From: Chytriomyces cf. hyalinus JEL632
Lineage: Eukaryota; Chytridiomycota; Chytridiomycetes; Chytridiales; Chytriomycetaceae
Length of the DNA: 64,000 bases
Assembly (NCBI GenBank): GCA_025435555.1
Contig: JAIWWG010000007.1
Span: 558,001-622,000, forward strand
Direction: 5' to 3'
Below the pieces are notes generated by a model. It did not search any database and had not been told where the DNA came from. It saw only the letters and a program-made list of their open reading frames with translations. Below are positions 54,823 to 64,000 of the stretch, in pieces. The translations under genes and the position numbers were made by a program. How positions within the stretch are numbered: the stretch's first letter is position 1; every line of letters begins with the position of its first letter.

Positions 54823-56771
54823 TCAATCAATTACAATAACCCCGTCCTCTTCCCTGACCTCCTTCAGCAGCCGCTTTGACAGAAGCTTATCCAAGAAACG
54901 TTGCGGAATCTCGTACGAAGTTCCCTCCCATTGCACTTCATGAGTATAAACGTCTCTGGGGGGAGTTGAGGTTTTGTCGTGAGATTCATTCCCGCATTCT
55001 TCTGAACCTTCCATATCACGGCTACGTCTTTTGGAGACTTTTTTCTTGGACTTCGCGGCACTGGCAGACGAGGAGGATGCACCAGTGGAGGGACCGAGTC
55101 TCGGATTGGGGGCAGCGGTGGGGTCTGAGGTACCAGCGGTTCCTGAGGTCGCTTCGGCGCCATGTTTGGTTGCCTTGAGTTTCTGGGCTCGGGTGGCTTT
55201 TGTGATGACCTCATTTTCGTACTTGGTGATCAAAGGCTGGTCTTCGCGAAGCAAGAACCGAGTTATCTGGGCTTCTGTACCTGATTCAATCATCGTTTGG
55301 CGCTGGTCGAGAACCTTTTTTCCCTTTCCGCCACCTCCCTTTACCGACATGACCTTGCCTTGCGTTTCCTGGCAATACTTGGCAAGCCAGAACAGGAGGA
55401 ATTCGCTGTTTGTCGCTCTCAATTTGGCGTCTTTCCTGGATCGTCCGCATTTCCCGTCACATCTGTTCAAAAACAAACGGTGCAATAGTTTGTGAACAGC
55501 CCTGCAAAGTTTGGGAAAGTTTGAACTTTGAACAGAACGCCAAATGGAGAAATATTACCGAGACGCGTCGTTTAGAAGGTACGAAAGCCGTAAAACTGGG
55601 TCTTAGTCATTTTGTAGCTTTTCAAAATCGATTATCTGCTTGAAGCAATCAAGCTGAAGGATATCTGGGAAGCGAGAAAGGTTTGTCTTGAAGGTAGCCA
55701 AGGCGGTTTTGCTGACAGTCTTTGGAGGGAAGGCCGTGAAGTAGTCCGAGCAATACTGCTTATCTGCTTGATCTTGCTCGTCTGGAGTGTCAGGTGCTTT
55801 GGCAACGAATGTACTTTGGGAGATATGTCAGCAGGAGGTGATGAATATTTCAATTCATTTTCTTACCGGTAGAACAGTTGCGAGATGCAGAACATGGCCG
55901 GTCCGTATTCGCCTGACAGCTGAGTAAGCTCATCGCCAGCCTTGTTCAATTGTCGCACAGGCTCCATCACAACAGAGATAAAATTTGGAAGCAAGCCGAG
56001 CGTAGGGTCAATAACTTGCAATCTGCTGGCGCCGAGGATTTGGTAGAAGACTTCCGAGACTGTTGTCTCCGGTTCATTGTACAGTCGGTCAATCGTGACA
56101 TTGAGGTTTGTGGTCGTCATTTTGAGAACTGATCTGTTGGAATTTCCGCCGTTTTAAAAATCGCCGGATTCTGCACCTGCAAACAAAATGAAACTTACTC
56201 TGACTGCAATCGACCGCCAGTTATAGGTGCTCCAAGCGTCATTTCGCTGTAACCGCCTCCACAATCATCGTGTGGACTTTTCTCAACTGAAGATCGGTGC
56301 CCCTGGTCACTCGGACTACTTGGAGGTGGATTACCAACATCCCCTTCTCTTTGATCCAGCACGGTTTCTCGTTCCGACTCGTCGTCACGCGAACTGCTTG
56401 GCGATTCAGTTGGTTCATCACGTGGTTTTCGTATGCGTCCTTCTCTGAAAGTAGAGGCACCTGCCACAAAGAAACATTAGGGATGGGTTATGTGAGATAT
56501 ATGGCTCAAAACTATAAATGAATATACCTTTTGGGGAGGTTGGGGACAGAATTGGGGACCGAGTTGGGGACCGAATTGGGGACCGTCTTGGCGGGGGTGT
56601 TTGCACACCCTTCTCCCAACCATGTTCGATTTCCGAATCAACCGAGTTTTCCCGCGTTCGGTTGGAACGGCCATCATCGTCATGGGCGGCCGACGACAGT
56701 GATCGACTCTCCTTGCGATTGACTGCAATACGTCGGCGTTTGGTCCGAGAAGGAATGTTAGATCGTGTCAT
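54823..56771 (-). CDS. Helitron accessory gene X, copy B
   Basis: Five exons on the minus strand, homologous to copy A: start MTRSNIPSRTKRRRIAVNRK (56771); exon 2 EGRIRKPRDEPTESPSSS; exon 3 MTTTNLNVTIDRLYNEPETT (56120-55863); exon 4 about 55815-55560; exon 5 to 54823, with FLNRCDGKCGRSRKDAKLRA and ending KLLSKRLLKEVREEDGVIVI. Exon 5 is free of the stop and extra base seen in copy A. One TAG near 55605 in exon 4 (at the position of the Asp-Gln-Asp codons of A) may break it. The predicted protein is about 500 aa, basic at both ends, without membrane segments or recognised motifs. Its maintenance in three elements suggests a role in the element's life cycle. Confidence 0.6.
56530..56592. repeat. 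GGGGACCGAxTT 12-bp tandem repeat in gene X exon 1
   Basis: About four units (GTTGGGGACCGAATTG...) expand a Ser-Pro-Thr-Arg stretch (SPIRSPTRSPILSPTSPKG) in copy B; copy A has no such array. Confidence 0.7.
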
Positions 56772-56926
56772 TTGTCCAATTTGAGAGAAATACCACTCTT
56801 TGATTGGCCAGCTGATAACGACATGACAATCGCAAATTGTGAATTGGAAATTTGGATCAGCGGAGTTGATCTTCTTTCTTATACGGAACAATTTTACTGC
56901 GTGCCACCACCATTTGTACCGACAGT

Positions 56927-57552
56927 CCAGGAAAGACGCCAAGCTGAGGTCGACCAACAGCGAGTTCCTCCTCTTTTGGCTTGCCAAGTACTGCCAGGAA
57001 AAGCAAGGCAAGGTCATGTCAGTCAAGGGAACCGGCGGAAAGGGAAAAAAGGTTGTCGAGCAGCGGCAATCGATTGTTGAGTCGGGGACAGAAGAACAGA
57101 TCACTCGATTCTTGCTTCGCGACGACCCTCCCCTGATCACCAAGTACGAAGGCAAGCTCATTGCCAAAGCCGCCAAAGCACTCAAAGCCCAGAAACTGAA
57201 GCAAGCTGAGCTTGAAGCCGAAGACACCTCAGGAACTGCCGGTACTGCTGGCCAATCCGCTCCCCCCTTTCCGGCGCCCGGTCCCTCCACTGGTGAATCC
57301 GCCTCCTCTGCCAGTGTCGTGAAGTCCAGGAAAAAAGCCTCGAAAAGACGAAGCCGGGATTTGGAAGGTTCCGATGCAGGCGATGACGAGACCCATGACG
57401 ACGCCTCAGCTCCCCCCAGAGACATTTACACTCGCGCGGTTCAATGGGAGGGAACTTCGTACGAGGTTCCGCAACGGTTCCTGGATAAGCTTCTGTCAAA
57501 ACGGCTGCTGAAGGAGGTGAGGGAAGAGGACGGGGTTATTATAATTGATTGA
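56927..57552 (+). pseudogene. Gene X exon 5 fragment, copy C
   Basis: The frame from SRKDAKLRSTNSEFLLFWLA through KVMSVKGTGGKGKKVVEQRQ to the normal end EDGVIIID is intact, but exons 1-4 are missing because the element is truncated at the junction with B. It is nearly identical to copy A but lacks A's extra base. Confidence 0.75.
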
Positions 57553-57825
57553 TTTGGGAGTTTTTTTACTACTGATGGCGGCTTGTCAATTTTTTTATTT
57601 AATCTGAATTTTTTTTTAACCCCAAATTGCTGTTGAATTGCACATAAAGAACCTTTGTCCTCCAAACCTTCATAAACCATATGTGATCTCTATTCAGAAC
57701 AGTGCAACCTCCTAACAGGCCAAATTTAGCAGCTGCTGAGGCCGGCAATTTCTATAACAACGGTGGGATAATCTTTTTCCAACAACACAGCTGACATTCA
57801 AATACCCGACCATGCAGTTGGTACC

Positions 57826-60605
57826 TTGGGTCATATTGGAACAGATGACGTGCACCGAACTCTAGCAAGGACTATTAATAAGCCTCACAAGCCGGGGCAC
57901 GTCAGTAAACAGTCTCCGAGTAAACTCCGCGCGGCAACAAGACTTCGAGTTCAAGCATGTCAAGCCAAACAATCTACAGCCGCGTTAAGAGAGATACAAT
58001 CCCGAAACACAGCCTCCCATAGAATAGCATATCAAAAGAAAAACAGCCAATCCTGCAAAACATGCGTCTATGACCGGGAGGAATTGGAAACACTGGACAA
58101 TGGATATCGATTTGGCTGTCAGCGTCGTGAAGAGGAACTCTATTTGAAGTGCGCAAAATCACTATCGTATCAGAACATGACCAAACATTGTTGCCTTGTT
58201 TGTGACTGTGGGTATGTTAAATCGAATTTAACATATGTTCACGCTGAACCATTTGTTGCTGTAAGTGCATGTCCTTCTGAAGTGTTTGGCAAGTGAACCA
58301 ATGTTGTATTTTTGCGCAACTTTCAACAGAACCTAAAGCAGATCCTTAAAATTGATGACCAAGTGATGAAATCTTTGGATGCCAAGCTTGTACAAATGTA
58401 CGACGTGTCGGAATTTGACGAACGTCTTTGTGGACTGCTGTTGAGCCGAAGTGGATTCTACATAAAGGTCGATAACTTGCAGTATCCTCTTCACTGGAAA
58501 AATGACATGGACAATACATTTTATGAAGCAACTCCGGGAGTATTCGCACCAGTGCAGAAAGATATGATGCAAATAGCCATGTGCCCGGAATGTTGGAAGG
58601 TAGCAATAATTCTGTTACCTACTTCTCACCTTATCTTCATGCGAGTGTCCGCTGCTATTCACCCTTAACAGAATCCGCCGTTTTTTAAAACGCAGGTTCC
58701 CTTATCAGAATCCGCCGATTTTTAAAACGCGGGTTCCCTTAAAAGAATCCGCCGTTTTTTAAAACGCAGGTTCCCTTAAAAGAATCCACCGTTTTTCAAA
58801 TCGGAGGAATCCTTTCCATCTTGTCAATCCTATTCTCCCGTTACAGAATCCACCGATTTAAAAACGGCGGATTGGTATCACTGCTGCATCCCTCCAATCT
58901 CATAATGGTCCCTAATCCGTTCTATAGCATATTTCAGGAGAGAATTCTACATCGCTATCTCCCAAAAAACCTGCCGAGGCCATTGCAAACGGAAATTGGA
59001 TTGGATACCTTCCAGCTGAATTTGCCAATGTTTCCCGCACAACTGAATCAGTTGTCAGTTTGATGCAACCATGTATTTATCTGTCATCTGTGATTGGGAA
59101 TTCATCCCGAAAAACCATCAAGTCTCACCACTACATATCTGTGTTTGACCAACCAGTCCTGCGGCATTTACCAGCAATGCCTTGGGATCACCTTCGAGTA
59201 ACTTTTGTTGGTTCCTTTGCAACTGAAGAATTTGCTCAGATGCAGGCCAGGTACTCTGTCCAAAAGTTTGCTGGAGACCTGCTGTCATTCTTTGAGAAGC
59301 ACAACAAATGGCACAAGGAACACGCGGATCTAATTAGGCCAGCAGCTGCTGGAAATTATGACTTTGGTGAAGGTAAACTGATGTTTACATTTGGTCCTAT
59401 TGTACAAACTGACTGGTTGTACAAGGCATATTGATCGAAACTGACACAAGCTTGGTCCCGGTAAACGAGCGCCTTGTTCAAATGCTCAATCACACCACTT
59501 ACAATACTGGATGTGCTGATACTGCCTTTGAGGAAGCTACCGCCCACATCCTGCATTCTTCAACAGGCAATCCGAATGTGGAACAATCACAGGCCGAACC
59601 CCAAGACGACGGGAGCGCTGATTACGCGGTCTTTCGCGCTTCGCGTTTATCTAAAGCAAGGAAACTTGCCAACATTCCTTTGTTCTTTCCTACTTTGATG
59701 CCGTTTGGCCTTGGAGGGCCAAGTATGGATAGAGACGTGCAACTCTCACCACGGCGTTGGGCAAAGAGATGCCTGAAACTGTACGCGGGGAATTTCCAGG
59801 AGCATTGGGGATTCACAGCCATCATTTACGATTACATTGCTACCAACGAAGCATTTTCCAAGCAGTACCTTTCCATGAGCTTACGAAAGTCTACACTTCA
59901 AGCTGGCACCTGGACGCCTAACGATATTCGCACATGCTACGAACATATGCAAATACTGGAAGACTGCAATCGCATTGGGAGTGCTGCGCCTCAAGCGCCG
60001 GAAGTTGTTAATCGGTTGCTTGACATCAAAAAGAAAATCATCCCAGGCTTGCGAGCATTCATTGGCTCAGATGAATCTCGATCAGCTCATTTGCATGTCG
60101 CATTTGGCATCCAAAGACGTCTTGGAACAGCAAACTTGTTCATAACAGGTTTCTCCTGCTTCTTCAAGATCATGGGCACTGGCAATCAACTGCAAGTTAG
60201 TCAATGGCGAACACATCCAGCTACAAACATCTTCAACGCCAAATTCAAATGATTGTGAAATAAGTGCCAATAACAACTCGTATGAATGTGCTGACAATGC
60301 AAGAAGAATGCTTATGGTTTTTCTTGAACATTTTTTGGGATGGAATTTCAAATACCGGGCGCCAACTCGCGGAGGCGGATTTTTGGGGGTTGTGCGTTGG
60401 TTTACCACATCAGCGGAAACTCAAAAGAAAGGCAACCTTCATTTCCACATGGTGGGGTCGTTGTACGGCCTTCCATGAACATCATTAGAATTTCGAGAAA
60501 AGCTGTCAGATGAAGATTTCTGCACTTGGTAAGAAGATCAATATCGCCATTCTTCTGTATTCATTGCTTCCATCTTTATCCAGATATGCTCAATTTGTGG
60601 AAAGT
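57826..60605 (+). pseudogene. Helitron C Rep region (broken)
   Basis: Blocks: 57826-58262 (IGTDDVHRTLAR, KHCCLVCDCGYV), 58330-58600 (ends MCPECWK), repeat-bearing intron to about 58940, the DUF6570-like block (AEAIANGNWIGYLPAEFANV) to about 59430, then 59431-60480 with LFFPTLMPFGLGGP and AETQKKGNLHFHMVG. An extra A near 60147 shifts the frame (GTANLFITGFSC), and a CGA-to-TGA change follows LYGLP near 60476. The rest of the Rep gene and the start of the helicase are deleted at about 60606. Confidence 0.78.
58662..58868. repeat. Palindromic GGCGGATTC minisatellite inside an intron of Helitron C
   Basis: About five units (CAGAATCCGCCG, TTTTTTAAAACGCAGGTTCC, CTTA) in the same intron as in A, opposite genomic orientation. 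Confidence 0.8.
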
Positions 60606-60944
60606 TGAAGAGGAGTTGGCAAACTCCATTGCACGTTCAGTCCTTTTTAGCTTGCTATAAAGCTAGAGCAATTTTTCTCCGTAACACTTTTTTTCCCGCC
60701 GCTGCAGGAAACACGCTAGCTTCCTGACACAGGAGGATCACTTATTGTTCCTGCTGCGACAGGAAACACGGGAGTTTCTGTGCCAACTGAAGTATTTTCG
60801 TACTTCAAGTTCTGTATAATAAACACCAGTTCAAAAACCAAATACATCCCATTATCCCCATCCTCAGTAATTCATGATTGCCTTTACAGAACTGCTGAAC
60901 GGCAATGCACAATTGCCCTTCACAGAATTTTATCTGCTATTGTA

Positions 60945-61160
60945 TCCGGTGTTTTGAAAAATGGCAGATTCTGTTAAGGGAACCCGCGTTTTAAAAAACG
61001 GCAGATTCTGTTAAGGGAACCCGCGTTTTAAAAAATGGCGGATTCTGTTCAGGGAACCCGCGTTTTAAAAAATGGCGGATTCTGTTAAGGGAACCCGCGT
61101 TTTAAAAAACGGCGGATTCTGTTAAGGGAACCTGAGTTTTGAAAAACGGCGGATTCTGTT
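60945..61160. repeat. Palindromic GGCGGATTC minisatellite in element E
   Basis: Six units of about 37 bp: GGCAGATTCTGTTAAGGGAA then CCCGCGTTTTAAAAAA. The array continues on the far side of the MITE (61634-61755), so the MITE landed inside it. Confidence 0.85.
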
Positions 61161-61161
61161 A

Positions 61162-61631
61162 CAGCAGATTTCATATAAAATGTCCTCGCCCAGTTTTTTT
61201 CGTGTCCCGTTTATGTCCCATTTCTGTCCCGATTCTTGTCCCGAATTTGTCCCGATTTATAGTGGGTTCGTGCAACGAGAGTTTGACGGATTGAGACAAA
61301 AGCAACACATGCCATCAGGGTTGGTTGAATAAAGTGTTGGACAGGTGCAGTTAACACAGATTTCTGTGACCAGACAGGCGCAGTCTTCTTGATTGTTTAA
61401 TTTCAGGTAGAAATCCTGGAGGAAACCATGGATGAACTTATGCCGGCGTCACTAGACCACTTGTAAGTTTGAAACATCACGGTTTATAAGGGCACACTAT
61501 GAATCCGTCGAACTCTGGTTGTATGAATGCACTCTAAAAACAGGACAAAAATGGGACAGAATCGGGACAGAATCGGAACATAAACGGGAGACGAAAAAAG
61601 TGGGCAAGGACATTTTATATGAAATCTGCTG
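61162..61631. mobile_element. Mariner-like MITE (470 bp, TA duplication)
   Basis: Imperfect terminal inverted repeats of about 80 bp: CAGCAGATTTCATATAAAAT then GTCC on the left and GGACATTTTATATGAAATCT then GCTG on the right, flanked by TA on both sides. Subterminal TGTCCCG/CGGGACA motifs repeat five times on the left and three times, inverted, on the right. No transposase is encoded. TA duplication and CAG ends are those of Tc1/mariner-type elements. Confidence 0.8.
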
Positions 61632-62005
61632 TAAGGGAACCTTTAAAACACGGGTTCCCTTAACAGAATCCACCGTTTTTTAAAAACGCATTTGCCCGCG
61701 TTTTTAAAAAACGGTGGATTCTGTTAAGGGAACCCGCGTTTTTAAAGACAGCGGATGGGATTGTCCACCGAGCATGGCTGATATTTGTTATATTGACTAT
61801 GTAGAACTGTACCATCCAATCAAAACCAAAGGCAAAGATGTTGATCATTGGGTTAAAACTCTTTGTCTGAAAGGAAGGTCCTCATCATAACTGGATGTCA
61901 GCTACCTAATCTGGCAAGACCTTTGAGCAAGGATGAATTGATCATCTACTACAAAAGTTAGTTAATTCTGTTCATGCCCCATCATTCACTGGATGGTCTC
62001 CTGTT

Positions 62006-62437
62006 TCATCCAGGTATGCCAAAGGATCTCTCATAAGATCTGAAGTTCTTGAACGGTGGTGTTTTGAAGGGACCAAGGGTGCGTCCAGCTTTGTATTCGT
62101 CAAGGAGGTTCTTGGTAAATTTCTCCAGGAATTGAAGCGCAGTTTTACCATTGGGTCCGATTTTTTGTGAACGTGGGCCAGAGTAACCAACATCAACTCC
62201 ATACTTTATTGCATTGACAACATCACAAATTAGAGCTTGGTCGGGGTAGCCAGAAAAAACTTCTTGCCAAACAGTGGCATCGAGGGGGGACTTGGGGAGA
62301 TGTAAAGAAGGGTGGCTTGAAAGAAAAGAGGCCAAAGGTTGCCCTGAAGAAAGTGGCTGAGAAAGGTTGGTGTTGGGTTGAGGTGGAGGTGTGTGGTTGA
62401 TTGGGAGCACTGAAGCAGATCGAGCAGGTGAAGTCAT
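62006..62437 (-). pseudogene. DIRS-like reverse transcriptase fragment
   Basis: Minus strand, 143 codons: Ser/Pro-rich start, then WQEVFSGYPDQALICDVVNA, IKYGVDVGYSGPRSQKIGPN and EYKAGRTLGPFKTPPFKNF. The pattern W...L..HPD..L......GF.IGY......N...A......V...L..E...GR..GPF..PP matches the region just before RT motif 1 in DIRS/Ngaro-type elements and related fungal RT ORFs. It is truncated on both sides and lies in element E between two helicase pieces. Confidence 0.55.
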
Positions 62438-62609
62438 CTCTGTTTCTTATGCAAACAAGTTCCGGCCAACATCATCAACAGTTGTAGAAATGTTGAGACT
62501 CATTGACAAAGTTGAGATGCCACCTTACGCTTCTTCTCGCATGAGATCTGCTTTTCTGTCCTGGACTAATGAGCAGAAACACTATGGCTCTTCATTACTA
62601 GAATAATAA
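62438..62609 (+). pseudogene. C-terminal helicase remnant in element E
   Basis: VISVSYANKFRPTSSTVVEM then RLIDKVEMPPYASSRMRSAF to the normal end SSLLE and stop. It equals the last exon end of the A and B helicases, followed by the common 3' UTR and terminal hairpin. Confidence 0.8.
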
Positions 62610-62684
62610 AATACTATCATGTCATAATATCGTTTATGTATATAAGCTAAAAAGGTCCAGGCGTACCACCGTACGCACCCCCAG

Positions 62685-63719
62685 TCTTGGAGGATGCCGA
62701 AAAAATTGACAATTTTTTGGACGTGGCTCTGTCTCTTTCAGTACAAGCTTCCCCCTCCCCTCCAGTTGCTTTGCTGCCATTCTTTCCAAATCTTGATACC
62801 TACTTGAAAGCCATTACCCCACCTCCCTCATCTTCAATATCTGCAGATTCTTTTGATGATGGAGCTACCAAGTACCATTCCTCCCTTCCTCAGCATGAGA
62901 AGGTTCTGAGACTACATGACTTGCTGCAGCCTGTTCCATGGACCCTACCATCCCCCTCTGGACCCCCAACTCCAAAGTCACGCCTCCAGAATTTTGCTCG
63001 CATTGGCCAAATTTCTGAAAGCTTTCAATTGGATTTCTGGCAACACTACACATTTGAAACATTTGCCAGGCATCTGCTGCTTGCCTACCTGACAGATGCC
63101 CAAGATGATCAACTCAAAGTGTCTCCCCTCCGTATAATCTGAAGCCACAACTGATAGGGTACTTAGGAGGAGAGGCAGGTACAGGCAAATCAGCAGTTAT
63201 TGCGGCCCTGCTTCTCTTTGCAAAGCTCTGGGGTCGCCCAAACACTATTGAGACAATGGCATTCATGGGCCTGGCTGGACTGATGATAGATGGTGACACT
63301 ATCCATTTAAAGAGGAACCTTGCTATTGACTTGGCCCAGTCACAACCACTGTCTCATACTATGAAGGAAAAAATCCACTATGGAGTTTTGTCAATTGTAG
63401 ATGAGGTCTCAATGACTAAACTTGATGTCATGGGAGCTGCTGAAGAGAGAACTAGGGAAGTGTACCCTATTAGTGACATATGCAGAACCAAGGTGTGGGG
63501 TGGGAAGCATCTGTTGATGTGTGGAGACTGGTTGCAACTTCCTCCAGTTGGAGGTCGGCCTATATTTGACACTGGATCTACTGCACAGCTAGACAACCAT
63601 TTTGTCCTATCTGGTCAAGAACTGTGGAACAATCTGAATTGGGTTGTCTTTCTGACAAAGGTAGTTCTCAGTTTGCTCCTTTGTATCTTTGTATCCTTTC
63701 TAAAGAAACAGCTACGTTA
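62685..63719 (+). pseudogene. PIF1-like helicase part of Helitron C (frameshifted)
   Basis: Plus-strand continuation of element C after E: acidic leader (EDAEKIDNFLDVALSLSVQA), FARIGQISESFQLDFWQHYT, then one base missing near 63128 (SPLRII and stop, where B reads SPPPYNLK). In the shifted frame it continues with GYLGGEAGTGKSAVIAALLL (Walker A), LSIVDEVSMTKLDVMGAAEE (DE) and CGDWLQLPPVGGRP. It keeps the Trp codon (LWNNLNWVVFLTK) that is TAG in A and B, and ends at a GT donor near 63661. Confidence 0.82.
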
Positions 63720-64000
63720 GGTGTGGCGTCAAAAAGATGATCCACACTTCCTGTCAATGCTATCTCGCACAACTTACCATCCAAGATATCAGAGACATCA
63801 ACAAGCACACAGCCTCTGCAATCCAAGCTAATCCTCCTCCCAAACCATCCAATGCTGAAGACTTTTTTGCACCAATTGCCACTGCTATGAACACAGAGCA
63901 ATGTGCAATTATAAGGAAATGCATTATGGACACATGCCGGGAATTGGATCTCCCTTGCTATCGAATCCTGGCATCCCCAAAAAAGAAGGATAACAGGAAT
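63720..64000 (+). pseudogene. Helitron C helicase, start of the last exon (cut by the window edge)
   Basis: VWRQKDDPHFLSMLSR, then an 11-nt deletion near 63769 relative to A (which has ATGCACTGGGGT there), then DIRDINKHTASAIQANPPPK, FFAPIATAMNTEQCAIIRKC and RELDLPCYRILASPKKK. Homologous to 26409-26120 of A. It continues beyond the window. Confidence 0.8.

Larger units (their letters stand above)
35446..56900 (-). mobile_element. Helitron-like element B, interrupted by a LINE-like and a Copia insertion
   Basis: The 3' terminus at 35446 (CGTACGCACCCCAG on the minus strand) matches A. Coding blocks on the minus strand run 56771-54823 (gene X), 54614-53042 and 42997-40233 (Rep), and 37912-35521 (PIF1-like helicase). 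Two insertions, each with target duplications, split it: 37913-40232 and 43003-53036. The 5' end is missing: at about 56.9 kb the sequence passes directly into element C in the opposite orientation. Removing both insertions leaves about 9.1 kb, similar to A. B keeps the helicase Walker A half that A lost. Confidence 0.8.
60641..62684 (+). mobile_element. Non-autonomous Helitron derivative E (2.04 kb) inserted in element C
   Basis: Starts TCCTTTTTAGCTTGCTATAA and ends GCGTACCACCGTACGCAC then CCCCAG, the same ends as A. The flanks GCACGTTCAG and TCTTGGAGG join into a 19-nt stretch that aligns without gap to the intact helicase gene of B (GCATGCTCTGCCTTGGAGG). So nothing was duplicated or lost. 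Inside are a GGCGG minisatellite, a MITE, a helicase-gene piece (61768-62016: MADICYIDYVELYHPIKTKG), a DIRS-like RT fragment and the last 58 codons of the helicase. It encodes no transposase. Confidence 0.85.
56893..64000 (+). mobile_element. Helitron-like element C (plus strand, 5' truncated, runs off the window)
   Basis: Begins inside gene X exon 5, fused head-to-head to B at 56,893-56,926. Plus-strand order: gene X end (to 57552), Rep (57826-60605), then a deletion that joins YAQFVES directly to the helicase leader EEELANSIA, then the helicase (60606-60640 and 62685 on) interrupted by element E. Its 3' end lies beyond 64000. It is inverted relative to A and B, so A and C form a large inverted repeat. 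Confidence 0.75.

Noticed and set aside
60945-61160. Regular repeats resembling a CRISPR array
   Set aside because: The units abut without unique spacers, the genome is eukaryotic and no cas gene is present. This is a minisatellite.
25318-64000. A giant Starship-type element or an integrated virus
   Set aside because: No DUF3435 tyrosine recombinase, capsid, packaging ATPase or viral polymerase was found. The content is explained by nested Helitron, Copia, LINE and MITE insertions.

Overview
The window looks like a chytrid fungus (Chytridiomycota). The genes are compact and split by 50-105 nt GT-AG introns. There is a flagellum-type adenylate kinase 8, a family C (GABA-B-like) GPCR, an F-box protein with plant-type leucine-rich repeats, and fungal metabolic genes. 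This assignment is inference from gene content; no rRNA or other marker gene is present.

Part 1 (1-24.0 kb) is gene-dense host DNA. In order: a TLC-like membrane protein (+), a Pro-rich single-pass membrane protein (-), galactose-1-phosphate uridylyltransferase GAL7 (+), a GDP-fucose-type nucleotide-sugar transporter (+), a family C GPCR (-), methylglutaconyl-CoA hydratase AUH (-), an unresolved 1.5 kb stretch, a bZIP transcription factor that splicing joins to a transmembrane segment and a long C-terminal domain (-), an AK8-like kinase (-), a second single-pass membrane protein (+), two small paralogous proteins flanking an F-box/LRR gene, and phosphopantothenoylcysteine decarboxylase PPCDC (-). 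For most of these, exon joins were worked out by hand and restore a continuous conserved protein.

Part 2 (24.0-64.0 kb) is a nest of mobile elements. Three large Helitron-like elements (A minus, 25.3-35.0 kb; B minus, 35.4-56.9 kb; C plus, 56.9 kb to the window end) each carry parts of a Rep/helicase gene: a DUF6570-like region, a Helitron-like N region with an HFH (HUH) motif, and a PIF1-like helicase. Each also carries a second multi-exon gene of unknown function, called X here. A also carries an antisense gene with an OB-fold-like end. B is interrupted by an ORF1-only LINE-like insertion inside one of its introns (37.9-40.2 kb) and by a Copia retrotransposon (43.0-53.0 kb). That Copia is itself split by a nearly identical Copia copy, giving four LTRs of 460 bp. 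C contains a 2.0 kb non-autonomous Helitron derivative (60.6-62.7 kb) whose insertion left no target duplication, and that derivative in turn holds a mariner-like MITE and a DIRS-like RT fragment.

All the Rep/helicase copies are broken, but by different lesions. The outer Copia reads through if the inner copy is removed. The relative ages follow from the nesting: Helitron B, then outer Copia, then inner Copia; and Helitron C, then derivative E, then MITE.
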